6,476 nucleotides of DNA from Myxococcales bacterium UBA5297 (GCA_002408385.1 DHSB01000043.1:1-6476); one strand, 5' to 3'; counted from the stretch's first letter, positions 1 through 6,230 are shown. The notes: generated from the sequence alone by a model not told the origin. Numbers and translations are program-made.

Positions 1-134
1 CCTCCCGACAACCTGTGAGGTCCGATCGGAAGGTCTGTGGATTCGGGCGAAGAACCTGGAGGGACGACGACGCGGGGCAGGAGCGCTCTCCGGCGAATTG
101 AGCCATAGTCGGCGCACCGCTCGAGGAGATGACC

Positions 135-329
135 ATGCAGACGCTCTTTCGCCTTGGCGCCGCCGCGGCGTTATCGATTCTCGCTGCCTGTCAGGGCCCG
201 GCTGTCCCCCACTCGCTCGCATCGACTTCGGACGAGAATTGCCTGAAGTGCCATCGCGACACGGGCAGCGCGCCTGCGACAACTCATCCGAAGAAGAAGG
301 GCTGCATCGACTGCCACAAGGCTCCGTGA
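135..329 (+). CDS. Small di-haem c-type cytochrome-like lipoprotein (64 aa)
   Basis: The 64-residue product has a basic N-terminus, a hydrophobic stretch and a lipobox ILAAC, so Cys19 is the probable lipid-modified residue and the mature chain is only about 46 residues. It carries two CXXCH haem c motifs, CLKCH at residues 36-40 and CIDCH at 57-61, plus His26 and His51, which could be distal haem ligands. By family knowledge such a protein would hold two covalent haems on the outside of a membrane and pass electrons; the partner is unknown. The start at 135 is preferred over the in-frame ATG at 129 because GAGGAG at 123-128 directly abuts 129 but lies 6 nt from 135. The next gene follows after 80 nt on the same strand. 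The motif pair and lipobox are seen directly; the redox role is inferred. No named family is recognised, and the protein is very short for a di-haem cytochrome. Confidence 0.8.
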   Translation: MQTLFRLGAAAALSILAACQGPAVPHSLASTSDENCLKCHRDTGSAPATTHPKKKGCIDCHKAP

Positions 330-368
330 CGAGGCCGGGCCCGAAGGCGGGGCCGCAGGTGATGCTGC

Positions 369-374
369 TAGGAT
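369..374 (+). promoter_or_regulatory. Weak candidate -10 element before the propeller gene
   Basis: TAGGAT lies 35 nt before the chosen ATG at 410 and resembles a sigma-70 -10 hexamer. The region 17 nt upstream is GC-rich and has no convincing -35 match. A promoter would fit the 80-nt gap, but the call rests on one hexamer. Confidence 0.2.
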
Positions 375-409
375 GCTCGGGAAAACGACAAACCCAAGCC
401 GGAGCACAG

Positions 410-1366
410 ATGCGCGCCTCGAGACTCGCCCTGGTCGCCTCACTTCTCCTCGCCTCCGCCTCCTGGCAATGCGGCGAGGAGGAGCCGGAGCCAACTCCTG
501 TCGTCGACGCCGGAGTCGAGGATGCCGGCGAGCCCGATGCGGGCAACCCGCCCGACGCGGGGCATCCGTTTCCGCCGGCCGAAACGTTCTTCGGCCTCTG
601 GGGATCGGCGCCTGACGACTACTGGGCCGGCGCGGCGAACGGGCTGCTCTACCACTGGGACGGCGCAAGCTGGAGCTGGGTGGATTCCGGCACCGACGTG
701 GCGCTCACCGGCCTGTGGGGCAGCAGCCGCGACGACGTCTGGGTTTCCGGCGCGAAGGGCACGCTGCTCCATTGGGACGGCTCGGCGCTCTCCTCGGTCG
801 ACAGCGGGGTCCAGTCCACTCTCTCTTGCGTGACCGGAACGGGCGCCTCCGACGCATGGGCCACCGGTGGCAACGGCACGATCCTCCACTGGGACGGCAG
901 CTCCTGGAGCGCTTCGGCGAGCGGGACCTCGGTCGAGCTGACCGGCTGCTTCGCGCGCGCGCCCGAGGACGTCTGGGCCGTCGGCCTCGACGGACGGATC
1001 CTGCGCTTCGACGGTCAGGCTTGGCAGAGCGTCGCCTCGGGCACTCTCTCCTGGCTGAGTGACGTGTGGGCAGCCGGCCCCGACGACGTCTGGGTCGTCG
1101 GCAACGGCAGCCTGCTCCTGCACTGGGACGGCGCCAGCTTCTCCGAAGTGCCGAGCAACACCACGGTCCAGCTCAACGCCGTCTGGGGCTTCGCCTCCGA
1201 CGACGTCCGCGCGGTCGGCCACGAGGGCGTCGTCATGAAGTGGAACGGCACCAAGTGGACGCGCGCCTACAGCCCGGCCCGCGTCACGCTCACCAACCTC
1301 TTCGGCACGAGCGCCGACGACTATTGGCTCGCGGGGGCGAAAGGCACTCTCCAGAAGATGCCGTAG
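410..1366 (+). CDS. Exported beta-propeller-like repeat protein (318 aa)
   Basis: Residues 1-20 form a signal peptide (basic start, then a Leu/Ala-rich core). Cys21 follows in the context SWQC, a poor lipobox because of Gln at -1, so it may be a lipoprotein or may be cleaved by signal peptidase I after ASA. Residues 22-56 are an acidic, Pro-rich linker with four Asp-Ala-Gly triplets, a style common in myxobacterial secreted proteins. From residue 61 to the end a repeat of exactly 39 residues runs without indels: the (V/Y/A)W-x2-G core begins at residues 71, 110, 149, 188, 227, 266 and 305, each followed by (H/K/R)-(W/F)-(D/N)-G except in the last, truncated unit. This looks like a kelch/YVTN-type propeller of six full blades plus a partial seventh. 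Cys140 and Cys180 could form a disulphide. The start at 410 has GGAG at 401-404, 5 nt away. The in-frame ATG at 98 is rejected because it would bury the signal peptide and overlap the cytochrome gene. Binding partner is unknown. Confidence 0.85.
   Translation: MRASRLALVASLLLASASWQCGEEEPEPTPVVDAGVEDAGEPDAGNPPDAGHPFPPAETFFGLWGSAPDDYWAGAANGLLYHWDGASWSWVDSGTDVALTGLWGSSRDDVWVSGAKGTLLHWDGSALSSVDSGVQSTLSCVTGTGASDAWATGGNGTILHWDGSSWSASASGTSVELTGCFARAPEDVWAVGLDGRILRFDGQAWQSVASGTLSWLSDVWAAGPDDVWVVGNGSLLLHWDGASFSEVPSNTTVQLNAVWGFASDDVRAVGHEGVVMKWNGTKWTRAYSPARVTLTNLFGTSADDYWLAGAKGTLQKMP
620..1363 (+). repeat. Seven in-register 117-nt coding repeats
   Basis: Within the propeller gene the repeat cores start at 620, 737, 854, 971, 1088, 1205 and 1322, a constant 117 nt (39 codons). 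The last copy stops 14 codons in, at the end of the protein. The words around the (H)WDG codons (cactgggacggc or close variants near 655, 770, 886 and 1120) keep DNA-level similarity, while the rest of each unit has diverged. Confidence 0.8.
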
Positions 1367-1379
1367 CTCCGCAGGCCGG

Positions 1380-1409
1380 TTGAGCCTCGGCGCCGCCGGG
1401 TCCTATGCT
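1380..1409 (+). promoter_or_regulatory. Candidate sigma-70-like promoter for the FG-GAP lipoprotein
   Basis: TTGAGC at 1380-1385 and TATGCT at 1404-1409 are separated by 18 nt, in the gap after the propeller gene's stop at 1366. Transcription would start near 1416 and give a leader of about 60 nt before the ATG at 1477. Both boxes match consensus at four of six positions, so the assignment is tentative. Confidence 0.35.
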
Positions 1410-1476
1410 CGCGCTCTTCGAGCGGGGGGACGACGACACTCTCGTCCGTCGGCCTCCTCGCCCTGGAAAGAGCGCC

Positions 1477-3663
1477 ATGCGACGCCTCCCCTTCCTCCGG
1501 TCCCTGGTCCTGGTTGCGCTGGTCTTTGCCGCTTGCGGCGAGAAGCCGTCGCCGGACCCCGTCGATCCCTGCGCGGCGCTGAAGTGCGGGCCGGGCGAGA
1601 GCTGCGATGCCGACGGGCGCGTCTGCAAGTGCGGCGGTGAAGTCTGCGGCCCAGGCCGGGTCTGCGAGGCGAGCCTCGGCCGCTGCGTCGCCGACTGCGC
1701 CGCGGTCTCCTGCGAGCGGGGCATGAGCTGCGACCCGAGCGACGGGGCCTGCCGCTGCGGCGAGGAGAGCTGCGAGAGCGGCTGGCGCTGCAACGCGCAG
1801 CTCGCCCGCTGCGAGCAGGACCTCCCCGACCGCTGCGCCGCGGGGACGGGCTGGACGGCCGGCACGCGCGCTTTCCGGGAGGCGACCGAGGCGCTCGGAC
1901 TGATCGGGGTGGCCGGGGTGCGCCTGTCGGTCGGAGACTTCGACGGCGACGGCTGGGCCGATCTCTCGGTACGCCGGGGCGGCCTCGCGGCGGACGACTT
2001 CACCGAGGGCGGCCCGCGGGCGACCTGGCTGCTGCGCAACGACCAGGGCGCCCGGTTCGTCGACGTCACCGAGAGCTCGGGCTTCGTCGCCACGCGCCGG
2101 GGAGAGGACCCGAAGCTCGGCCGCCCGGCCGAGGTCGTGGTCTGGGCCGACGTGGACAACGACGGCGACCTCGACGCCTTCACCGGCATGTCCTACGCCG
2201 ACCCGGCCAACCCGCAGGTCGAGTCCTCGGAGATCATGCTCAACCGCGGCGACGGCACCTTTGAGCTCGGGCCCGAGGCGAGCGCGGTGCGCCGCGAAGG
2301 CGAGCGGGTGGAGCGCGCGGGCGCCGCCTTCGTCGACTTCGACCGGGACGGCACCGTCGACCTGTGGATCGGCAACTCCGCAGTCAAGGGCGCCAACCCT
2401 TCTCAAGACCAGCTCTACCGCGGCCTGGGCGGCGGCCTGTTCGAGGACGTCACGGTCGCCCGCGGCCTGCAGACGCGCGGCTGGAGCTCGGTGAGCGCGC
2501 TCAACGCCGCGCTCGCCCACAGCTACGCCTGGAGCGTGGCCGCCTGCGATCTGAACGGCGACGGAGGCCCCGAGCTGCTCGCCGCCTCCTACGGCCGCGC
2601 GCCGAACCACCTGTGGCAGGCGGGTTACGACGCCGAGAACCAGGTCGCCTTCGTCAACCGCTCGATCGATTCGGGCTACGCCTTCGACGAGCGGACCGAC
2701 TGGACCGACAACGAGTCGGCCCGCTGCTGGTGCCAGTGGCACCGCGAAGACCCCGGCTGCGCGCAGGTGCCCGAGCCGCAGCTCATCCGCTGCACGAGCG
2801 ACCAGGACGCGTTTCGCTGGAACCACGCGAACGACCGGCAGCCGTTCCGGCTCGGCGGCAACTCGGGGACGACGGTCTGCGCCGACGTGAACAACGACGG
2901 GGCGCTCGACCTGCTCACCACCGAGATCGTCCACTGGGACGTCGGCTCCTCGAGCGATCCGAGCGAGCTGCTGCTCAACACCGGCGAGCCGAACGTGCGC
3001 TTCACGCGGCCGGGCAACGAGAACACCGGCCTCGCGCGCGACCACGACCGCATCGACTGGAACGACGGGGACATCACCGCGGCGGTCTTCGACTTCGACA
3101 ACGACGCGCGCCCCGACCTCTACATCGGCTCGACCGACTATCCGGGGACCCGTGGGCACCTCTACTGGCAGCGCGCCGACGGCACCTTCGAGCCGGTCGC
3201 TTTCGAGCTGGGCATCGACCACCTCGCCAGCCACGGAATCGCGGTCGCCGACTTCGACCGGGACGGCGACCTGGACCTGGTCGTCGGCCACTCGCGCGCA
3301 CGCTGCGAGGACCAGTGCTATCCGACCGCGAACGTGCGCTACTTCGAGAACCTGCTTGGCCAGGACGGCAATTGGATCCAGCTCTCGCTGAGCGGAGGCG
3401 ATGGGACCAACCGCGCGGCCATCGGCGCGCGGGTCACGGTGAGCGCCGGAGGGGTGACGCAGACCCAAGAGGTCGGCGGCGGCCACGGCCACTACGGAAT
3501 CCAGCACGGCCTGACGCTGCACTTCGGCCTGGGCTCGGCGTGCGAGGCGCAGGTGAAGATCCGCTGGCCGGACAAGGCGCTCTCGACACAGGAGCTGACG
3601 CTGCGAAGCGGCTATCGCTATCGGGTCGTGCAGGGCGAGCCGGCCCTGGCGGTGCTCGACTAG
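1477..3663 (+). CDS. FG-GAP/VCBS repeat lipoprotein with Cys-rich modules and ASPIC/UnbV domain (CRTAC1-like, 728 aa)
   Basis: Residues 1-20 are a lipoprotein signal peptide with lipobox FAAC (Cys20). Residues 32-112 hold sixteen cysteines in four modules C-x4-C-x5-C-x6-C, with Cys120 following. From about 140 to 610 lie seven Asp-rich FG-GAP-type loops, DxDxDGxxD or close, starting at Asp154, 225, 287, 358, 470, 539 and 592. Such loops bind calcium in integrin-like propellers; the sixth has Ala in place of Gly and the fourth ends in Glu. A second Cys cluster (Cys417, 419, 428, 439) sits in a long insert between loops four and five. Residues about 631-715 match the ASPIC/UnbV domain that follows FG-GAP repeats in CRTAC1-type proteins (IGARV near 649, GGGHGHYGIQ near 667, KIRWP near 694). 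The likely setting is the cell surface, with a binding or adhesive role; the ligand is unknown. The start at 1477 has GGAAAG at 1465-1470, 6 nt away; the upstream ATG at 1405 would place a charged stretch before the signal peptide. Confidence 0.9.
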   Translation: MRRLPFLRSLVLVALVFAACGEKPSPDPVDPCAALKCGPGESCDADGRVCKCGGEVCGPGRVCEASLGRCVADCAAVSCERGMSCDPSDGACRCGEESCESGWRCNAQLARCEQDLPDRCAAGTGWTAGTRAFREATEALGLIGVAGVRLSVGDFDGDGWADLSVRRGGLAADDFTEGGPRATWLLRNDQGARFVDVTESSGFVATRRGEDPKLGRPAEVVVWADVDNDGDLDAFTGMSYADPANPQVESSEIMLNRGDGTFELGPEASAVRREGERVERAGAAFVDFDRDGTVDLWIGNSAVKGANPSQDQLYRGLGGGLFEDVTVARGLQTRGWSSVSALNAALAHSYAWSVAACDLNGDGGPELLAASYGRAPNHLWQAGYDAENQVAFVNRSIDSGYAFDERTDWTDNESARCWCQWHREDPGCAQVPEPQLIRCTSDQDAFRWNHANDRQPFRLGGNSGTTVCADVNNDGALDLLTTEIVHWDVGSSSDPSELLLNTGEPNVRFTRPGNENTGLARDHDRIDWNDGDITAAVFDFDNDARPDLYIGSTDYPGTRGHLYWQRADGTFEPVAFELGIDHLASHGIAVADFDRDGDLDLVVGHSRARCEDQCYPTANVRYFENLLGQDGNWIQLSLSGGDGTNRAAIGARVTVSAGGVTQTQEVGGGHGHYGIQHGLTLHFGLGSACEAQVKIRWPDKALSTQELTLRSGYRYRVVQGEPALAVLD
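1570..1812 (+). repeat. Four tandem 4-Cys modules in the lipoprotein gene
   Basis: This segment encodes residues 32-112. Cysteines fall at 32/37/43/50, 52/57/63/70, 74/79/85/92 and 94/99/105/112, so every module has the spacing C-x4-C-x5-C-x6-C. The linkers between modules are 1, 3 and 1 residues, giving a higher-order unit of 42 residues present twice. Most modules have Gly after or near the second Cys. The pattern recalls small EGF-like or disulphide-knot modules, but a named family is not assigned. Confidence 0.85.
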
Positions 3664-3835
3664 CGCCCGGGCCTCCGAAGCTCGTTCCGCTCCCTGTCCC
3701 GAGCCCCTTCGGCCAAACCGGGGGCATCCCGACCGGCAATCGCCTCCTCCGCCGGGCGGTGGACGGCCGGCCGGGCGTGGGCACAAAGGTCAACAAGATC
3801 GCCTGGTTGGGAGCGCGTTTTTGGAGCCTCGGGAA

Positions 3836-3960
3836 GGCCCCTGAGAGAGCCCAGGATGGCCCAGGACGCGAAGAGCGAGCCCCTGCCCTATTAAAGCAAG
3901 GGCTAGGGGCCAAGATCGCTCCACGGGCCAGCCAGGGCCCTTGCTGGGCATCTTTGCCCC
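3836..3960. ncRNA. Candidate structured non-coding element (strand unknown)
   Basis: Several stems can form in 125 nt. Stem 1: GGCC+CCTG (3836-3843) with CAGG+GGCC (3852-3861), with a two-base bulge. Stem 2: 3879-3889 with 3899-3910, eleven pairs with one bulged base and a 9-nt loop. Stem 3: 3906-3916 with 3950-3960, ten of eleven pairs, enclosing a near-perfect 20-nt palindrome at 3928-3947 (one mismatched pair). A competing perfect 9-bp pairing, AGCAAGGGC (3895-3903) with GCCCTTGCT (3937-3945), excludes stem 2 and the palindrome. Stems 2 and 3 also share 3906-3910. The pairings are seen directly. Whether this is a transcribed RNA, a 3'-UTR, a bidirectional terminator or a dispersed repeat is not decided by this sequence, and GC-rich DNA forms chance stems easily. 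Confidence 0.3.
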
Positions 3961-4008
3961 CTGAGACGCTCGGATCCGACCTCTCGCTCGGCTGACACCA
4001 AGAGCTGG

Positions 4009-4032
4009 GCGCGGCCGAAATCCACGCCGCGC
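4009..4032 (-). terminator. Possible GC hairpin after the 229-aa gene
   Basis: Arms GCGCGGC (4009-4015) and GCCGCGC (4026-4032) enclose a 10-nt loop, about 25 nt beyond the stop codon of the minus-strand gene. No T-tract follows on the minus strand, so it would be at best a Rho-independent-like structure without its usual tail, or an mRNA 3'-end stabiliser. Confidence 0.2.
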
Positions 4033-4056
4033 GGCCACGGGCAGGGTTTGCGAGCC

Positions 4057-4746
4057 TTACGAGCGCTTCTCGAGGAAGCGACGCACGCCCCGGGCAAAGG
4101 CGCTCGCGAGGCTGACGGTTATCCGCCCGGCCTCGAGCAGCTCCTCCGGGTGCTCGGCGAGGAGGGCGAGCCCCTGCGGGTCCCCTTCGAGCGCGGCGAT
4201 CCGCTCCTCGGTCAGCCCGAGCTTGATGGCGAGATAGCGGGCCTCCGGCAGATCGAAGCGGCGCACCAGGTCGAGCGACAGCTCTCTCGCCCCGCCAAGG
4301 TCGCCCTCGAGCAGGGCGGCCTCGACGTTGGCGAGTCGCGCGGTCTTCGAGACGAACAACCCGAGCTGAGCCGGCTCTGGTCGCGCAGGCTGGACAGGCG
4401 GGCGCTCCGCGAGCTCGGCGACGAGGGCCCGGAGACCGAGGTGAAGCGCGCGGTGCCAGAGACGGATGCGCGCCGCCTGCCGATCGCTCGGCCCCGCCGG
4501 AGCAAAGGCGTCGCGGTGCAGCTCGATCGCCTTGGCGAGCTGCTCGATGTCCGAGGGGTGCAACAGCGTCGTCCCGATGAGCTCCGAGCAACCGGCGCAG
4601 AGCTCGACGGTGGCCCCGGCGGTGCCGAGCGGGTCGATGGAGAAGAGGTTGGTGTCCAGATACTTCGGCGCGACGAGGGGGCGTCGCTGCAGCGGGCCTG
4701 CCTCTTCCGGACGCGCCTGGCAGATGGCACAGGCAGCTACAGACAT
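4057..4746 (-). CDS. Unknown protein with two CXXC pairs, co-transcribed with cheB (229 aa)
   Basis: No family is recognised. Residues 6-9 (CAIC) and 50-53 (CAGC) form two CXXC pairs 40 residues apart, a possible zinc ribbon at the N-terminus. No signal peptide or membrane segment is seen, so it is probably cytoplasmic. From about 62 on, the chain looks largely helical: Leu/Ala/Glu/Arg-rich segments at 65-80, 88-115, 136-165, 168-188 and 192-227, broken by a Pro-rich linker at 116-126. The part near 139-165 has the flavour of a TPR-like helical pair, but that is only an impression. The start lies 15 nt after the cheB stop, and its ribosome-binding site AGAGGAAG (minus strand, plus positions 4755-4762) reaches into the cheB stop codon with 8 nt spacing. 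Translation is therefore probably coupled to cheB, and a role in the same signalling pathway is inferred from position only. Confidence 0.8.
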   Translation of the reverse strand: MSVAACAICQARPEEAGPLQRRPLVAPKYLDTNLFSIDPLGTAGATVELCAGCSELIGTTLLHPSDIEQLAKAIELHRDAFAPAGPSDRQAARIRLWHRALHLGLRALVAELAERPPVQPARPEPAQLGLFVSKTARLANVEAALLEGDLGGARELSLDLVRRFDLPEARYLAIKLGLTEERIAALEGDPQGLALLAEHPEELLEAGRITVSLASAFARGVRRFLEKRS

Positions 4747-4761
4747 CGATGGAGCTTCCTC

Positions 4762-6183
4762 TTAGGAGATGTGCTTGCGCACCGTGCCCAGCAGCAACTG
4801 CTGGTCGATAGGCTTTGGTACCACGGCCTGGCAGCCGCCGGCCCACCAGGATTTGACGATGGCGTCATCGGTTTCGCTGGAGACCATGATCACCGGAATG
4901 GAGCGCGTCCTACTATCGGCGCGCAAAGCCTGCAACACCTGCGCGCCGGTCAGGTGCGGCATGCTGTGATCGAGCAGGATGCCGTCGGGGGAATGGGCGC
5001 GCGCCGTGGCGAGCGCCTCCTTGCCGTCTCGGGCGAACATCAGCTCGTAGCGGTCGGACAACAGCATGCTCTCGACCTGCAGGATGGTCTCGGTGTCGTC
5101 GGCAAGCAGCAGGCGCCTGCGCCGAACCGCCGACCCGCCGCCCCCGCTCAGCCCGGGCTCGGCGAGCCGCTGCAGCGCGCCCGGGATCTCGTCGAGCTCG
5201 AGCTGCACCTCGGCGGCGCCGCTCTCGAACGCGACCCGCGGCATCCCGTAGACGACCGAGCTGGCCTGGCCCTGCGCGGCGGTGAACGCGCCTCGCTCGC
5301 GCATCAGCTTGAGCCCGGCGGCGCCGTCGTCGCCCATCCCGGTGAGCACCAACCCCGCCGCGCTCGCGCCCAGCTCGCGCGCGAGCGAGGCGAAGAGCAC
5401 GGTCCCCGAAGGTCTGAGCCCCTTGACTGGAGGCCCGTCGTCGAGCCGGATGCGCCCCATCGACAGCAGCAGGTGACAACCGTCCGGGGCGAAGAGCACC
5501 GTGCCTGCCTGTGGCTCCTCGCCTCGCTCGGCGAGCCGGACCTCGAGCGAGCACTGATCACCCAGCCAGCGGACCAGCCCCTCGCTGAAGCCGGCGGCGA
5601 TGTGCTGCACGACGAGCAGGGGGACCGGGAACTCGCGCGGCAGCGAGCTGAGGATTTTGTGCAGGGCTGGCGGGCCGCCGGTCGAGGCGCAGATGCCGAT
5701 GCACGAGGGGATTTGCCGGCCGCGCACCGCCTGGCGCGTGGCATGAGCCGCCTGCTCGGTGCGGCGGCGGTGGCGGGTGACGAGCTTGAGCCCTGCGACC
5801 GCGCGAACCGCCTGCCGGATCGCCTCGGACTGCGAGGCGAAGCGGGCCGCATCGAGCGCGTGCGGCTTCTCGAGCACCTCGATGGCCCCGAGCCTGAGCG
5901 CCTGGAAGCTGACCCCCTCGGCGGCATCGCGGGCCGCCGCGCTCACCACGATGATGGGCGTCGGCTTGACGCGCATGATTTCGCGGATGGCGTCGAGCCC
6001 GTTTCGGCGCGGCATCCGCACGTCCATGGTGATGACGTCCGGGCTCAGCTCGATGGCGCGGGCGATGGCCTCCTCGCCGTCTCCCGCCTCGCCGACGACG
6101 CTCACGCCCGGGGCCGTCGAGAGGATGCCTCGCAGGACCCCGCGGAAGGTCGGCGAATCGTCGACGATGAGGCAACGGATCAT
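4762..6183 (-). CDS. cheB: CheB-type protein-glutamate methylesterase with extra C-terminal receiver (REC-CheB-REC, 473 aa)
   Basis: CheB removes methyl groups from (and deamidates) chemoreceptor glutamates and is activated by phosphorylation from CheA, giving adaptation in chemosensory arrays. Domain 1 (about 1-110) is a receiver with Asp8/Asp9, phospho-acceptor Asp54 in TMD, Ser81 and Lys106 followed by Pro. Domain 2 (about 158-342) is the esterase, with catalytic Ser167 in ASTGG, His194 in VVQH and Asp286 in TGMGDDGA, all present. After a Gly/Ser linker (345-351), domain 3 (356-473) is a second complete receiver: Asp362/Asp363, Asp405, Ser435 and Lys457-Pro. Ordinary CheB has about 350 residues and ends after the esterase, so the last 120 are an addition. 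The start at 6183 (MIRCLIVDDS) has GGAG 5 nt upstream (plus 6189-6192); the in-frame ATG at 6249 would add 22 residues ahead of the first receiver strand and overlap the promoter candidate. No CheA, CheR, CheW or receptor gene lies in the window. The second receiver may add input from another kinase or act as a phosphate sink (inference). Confidence 0.95.
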   Translation of the reverse strand: MIRCLIVDDSPTFRGVLRGILSTAPGVSVVGEAGDGEEAIARAIELSPDVITMDVRMPRRNGLDAIREIMRVKPTPIIVVSAAARDAAEGVSFQALRLGAIEVLEKPHALDAARFASQSEAIRQAVRAVAGLKLVTRHRRRTEQAAHATRQAVRGRQIPSCIGICASTGGPPALHKILSSLPREFPVPLLVVQHIAAGFSEGLVRWLGDQCSLEVRLAERGEEPQAGTVLFAPDGCHLLLSMGRIRLDDGPPVKGLRPSGTVLFASLARELGASAAGLVLTGMGDDGAAGLKLMRERGAFTAAQGQASSVVYGMPRVAFESGAAEVQLELDEIPGALQRLAEPGLSGGGGSAVRRRRLLLADDTETILQVESMLLSDRYELMFARDGKEALATARAHSPDGILLDHSMPHLTGAQVLQALRADSRTRSIPVIMVSSETDDAIVKSWWAGGCQAVVPKPIDQQLLLGTVRKHIS

Positions 6184-6230
6184 AGGCTCTCCAACTACCA
6201 GGGCGGGCAGGCCAAGTTTTTCCGCGGCCG

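Larger units (their letters stand above)
3664..4056. other. Gene-free stretch between convergent genes, rich in inverted repeats
   Basis: No open frame here looks like a gene by composition, start site or recognisable protein. The left third (3664-3790) is plain GC-rich sequence with only a weak hairpin (gcccc 3703-3707 / ggggc 3721-3725). The middle (about 3790-3966) holds the structured element described separately and a direct-repeat pair: CAAGATCGC at 3794-3802 and 3911-3919, and CCCCTGAGA at 3838-3846 and 3958-3966. These bracket two segments of 53 and 56 nt in the same order. The right end has a GC hairpin near 4009-4032. No T-rich intrinsic terminator is seen on either strand. Confidence 0.7.

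Noticed and set aside
1..18. Possible end of an upstream gene (five codons then TGA in frame 1)
   Set aside because: Too short to support as a coding remnant; any frame can show this by chance.
21..30. 10-nt palindrome TCCGATCGGA
   Set aside because: Short palindromes are expected at this GC content and no promoter or gene start is tied to it.
98..409. N-terminal extension of the propeller gene to the ATG at 98
   Set aside because: The added 104 residues are Arg/Pro/Gly-rich without domain character, overlap the cytochrome gene in another frame and would place the signal peptide in mid-protein.
1405..1476. Upstream ATG at 1405 for the FG-GAP lipoprotein
   Set aside because: It adds 24 charged residues ahead of a good lipoprotein signal, overlaps the candidate -10 box, and lacks the well-placed ribosome-binding site that the ATG at 1477 has.
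1321..3786. 821-residue open frame antisense to the FG-GAP lipoprotein
   Set aside because: It mirrors the codon positions of the plus-strand gene; its protein is an Ala/Arg/Val-rich mixture with no domain, which is the usual GC-driven shadow.
2364..3995. 543-residue plus-strand open frame overlapping the lipoprotein and the intergenic region
   Set aside because: Extreme Arg/Pro/Ala composition and no recognisable motif; it is an out-of-frame reading of the real gene.
3664..4056. tRNA or CRISPR array in the gene-free stretch
   Set aside because: No cloverleaf with the T-loop GTTCRA-type signature and no regularly spaced identical repeats are visible; only stems and two pairs of 9-mers.
3790..4097. 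Small minus-strand open frames in the convergent intergenic region
   Set aside because: Composition is Arg/Pro/Gly-rich, no clear ribosome-binding site or motif, and they run across the stem-loop cluster.
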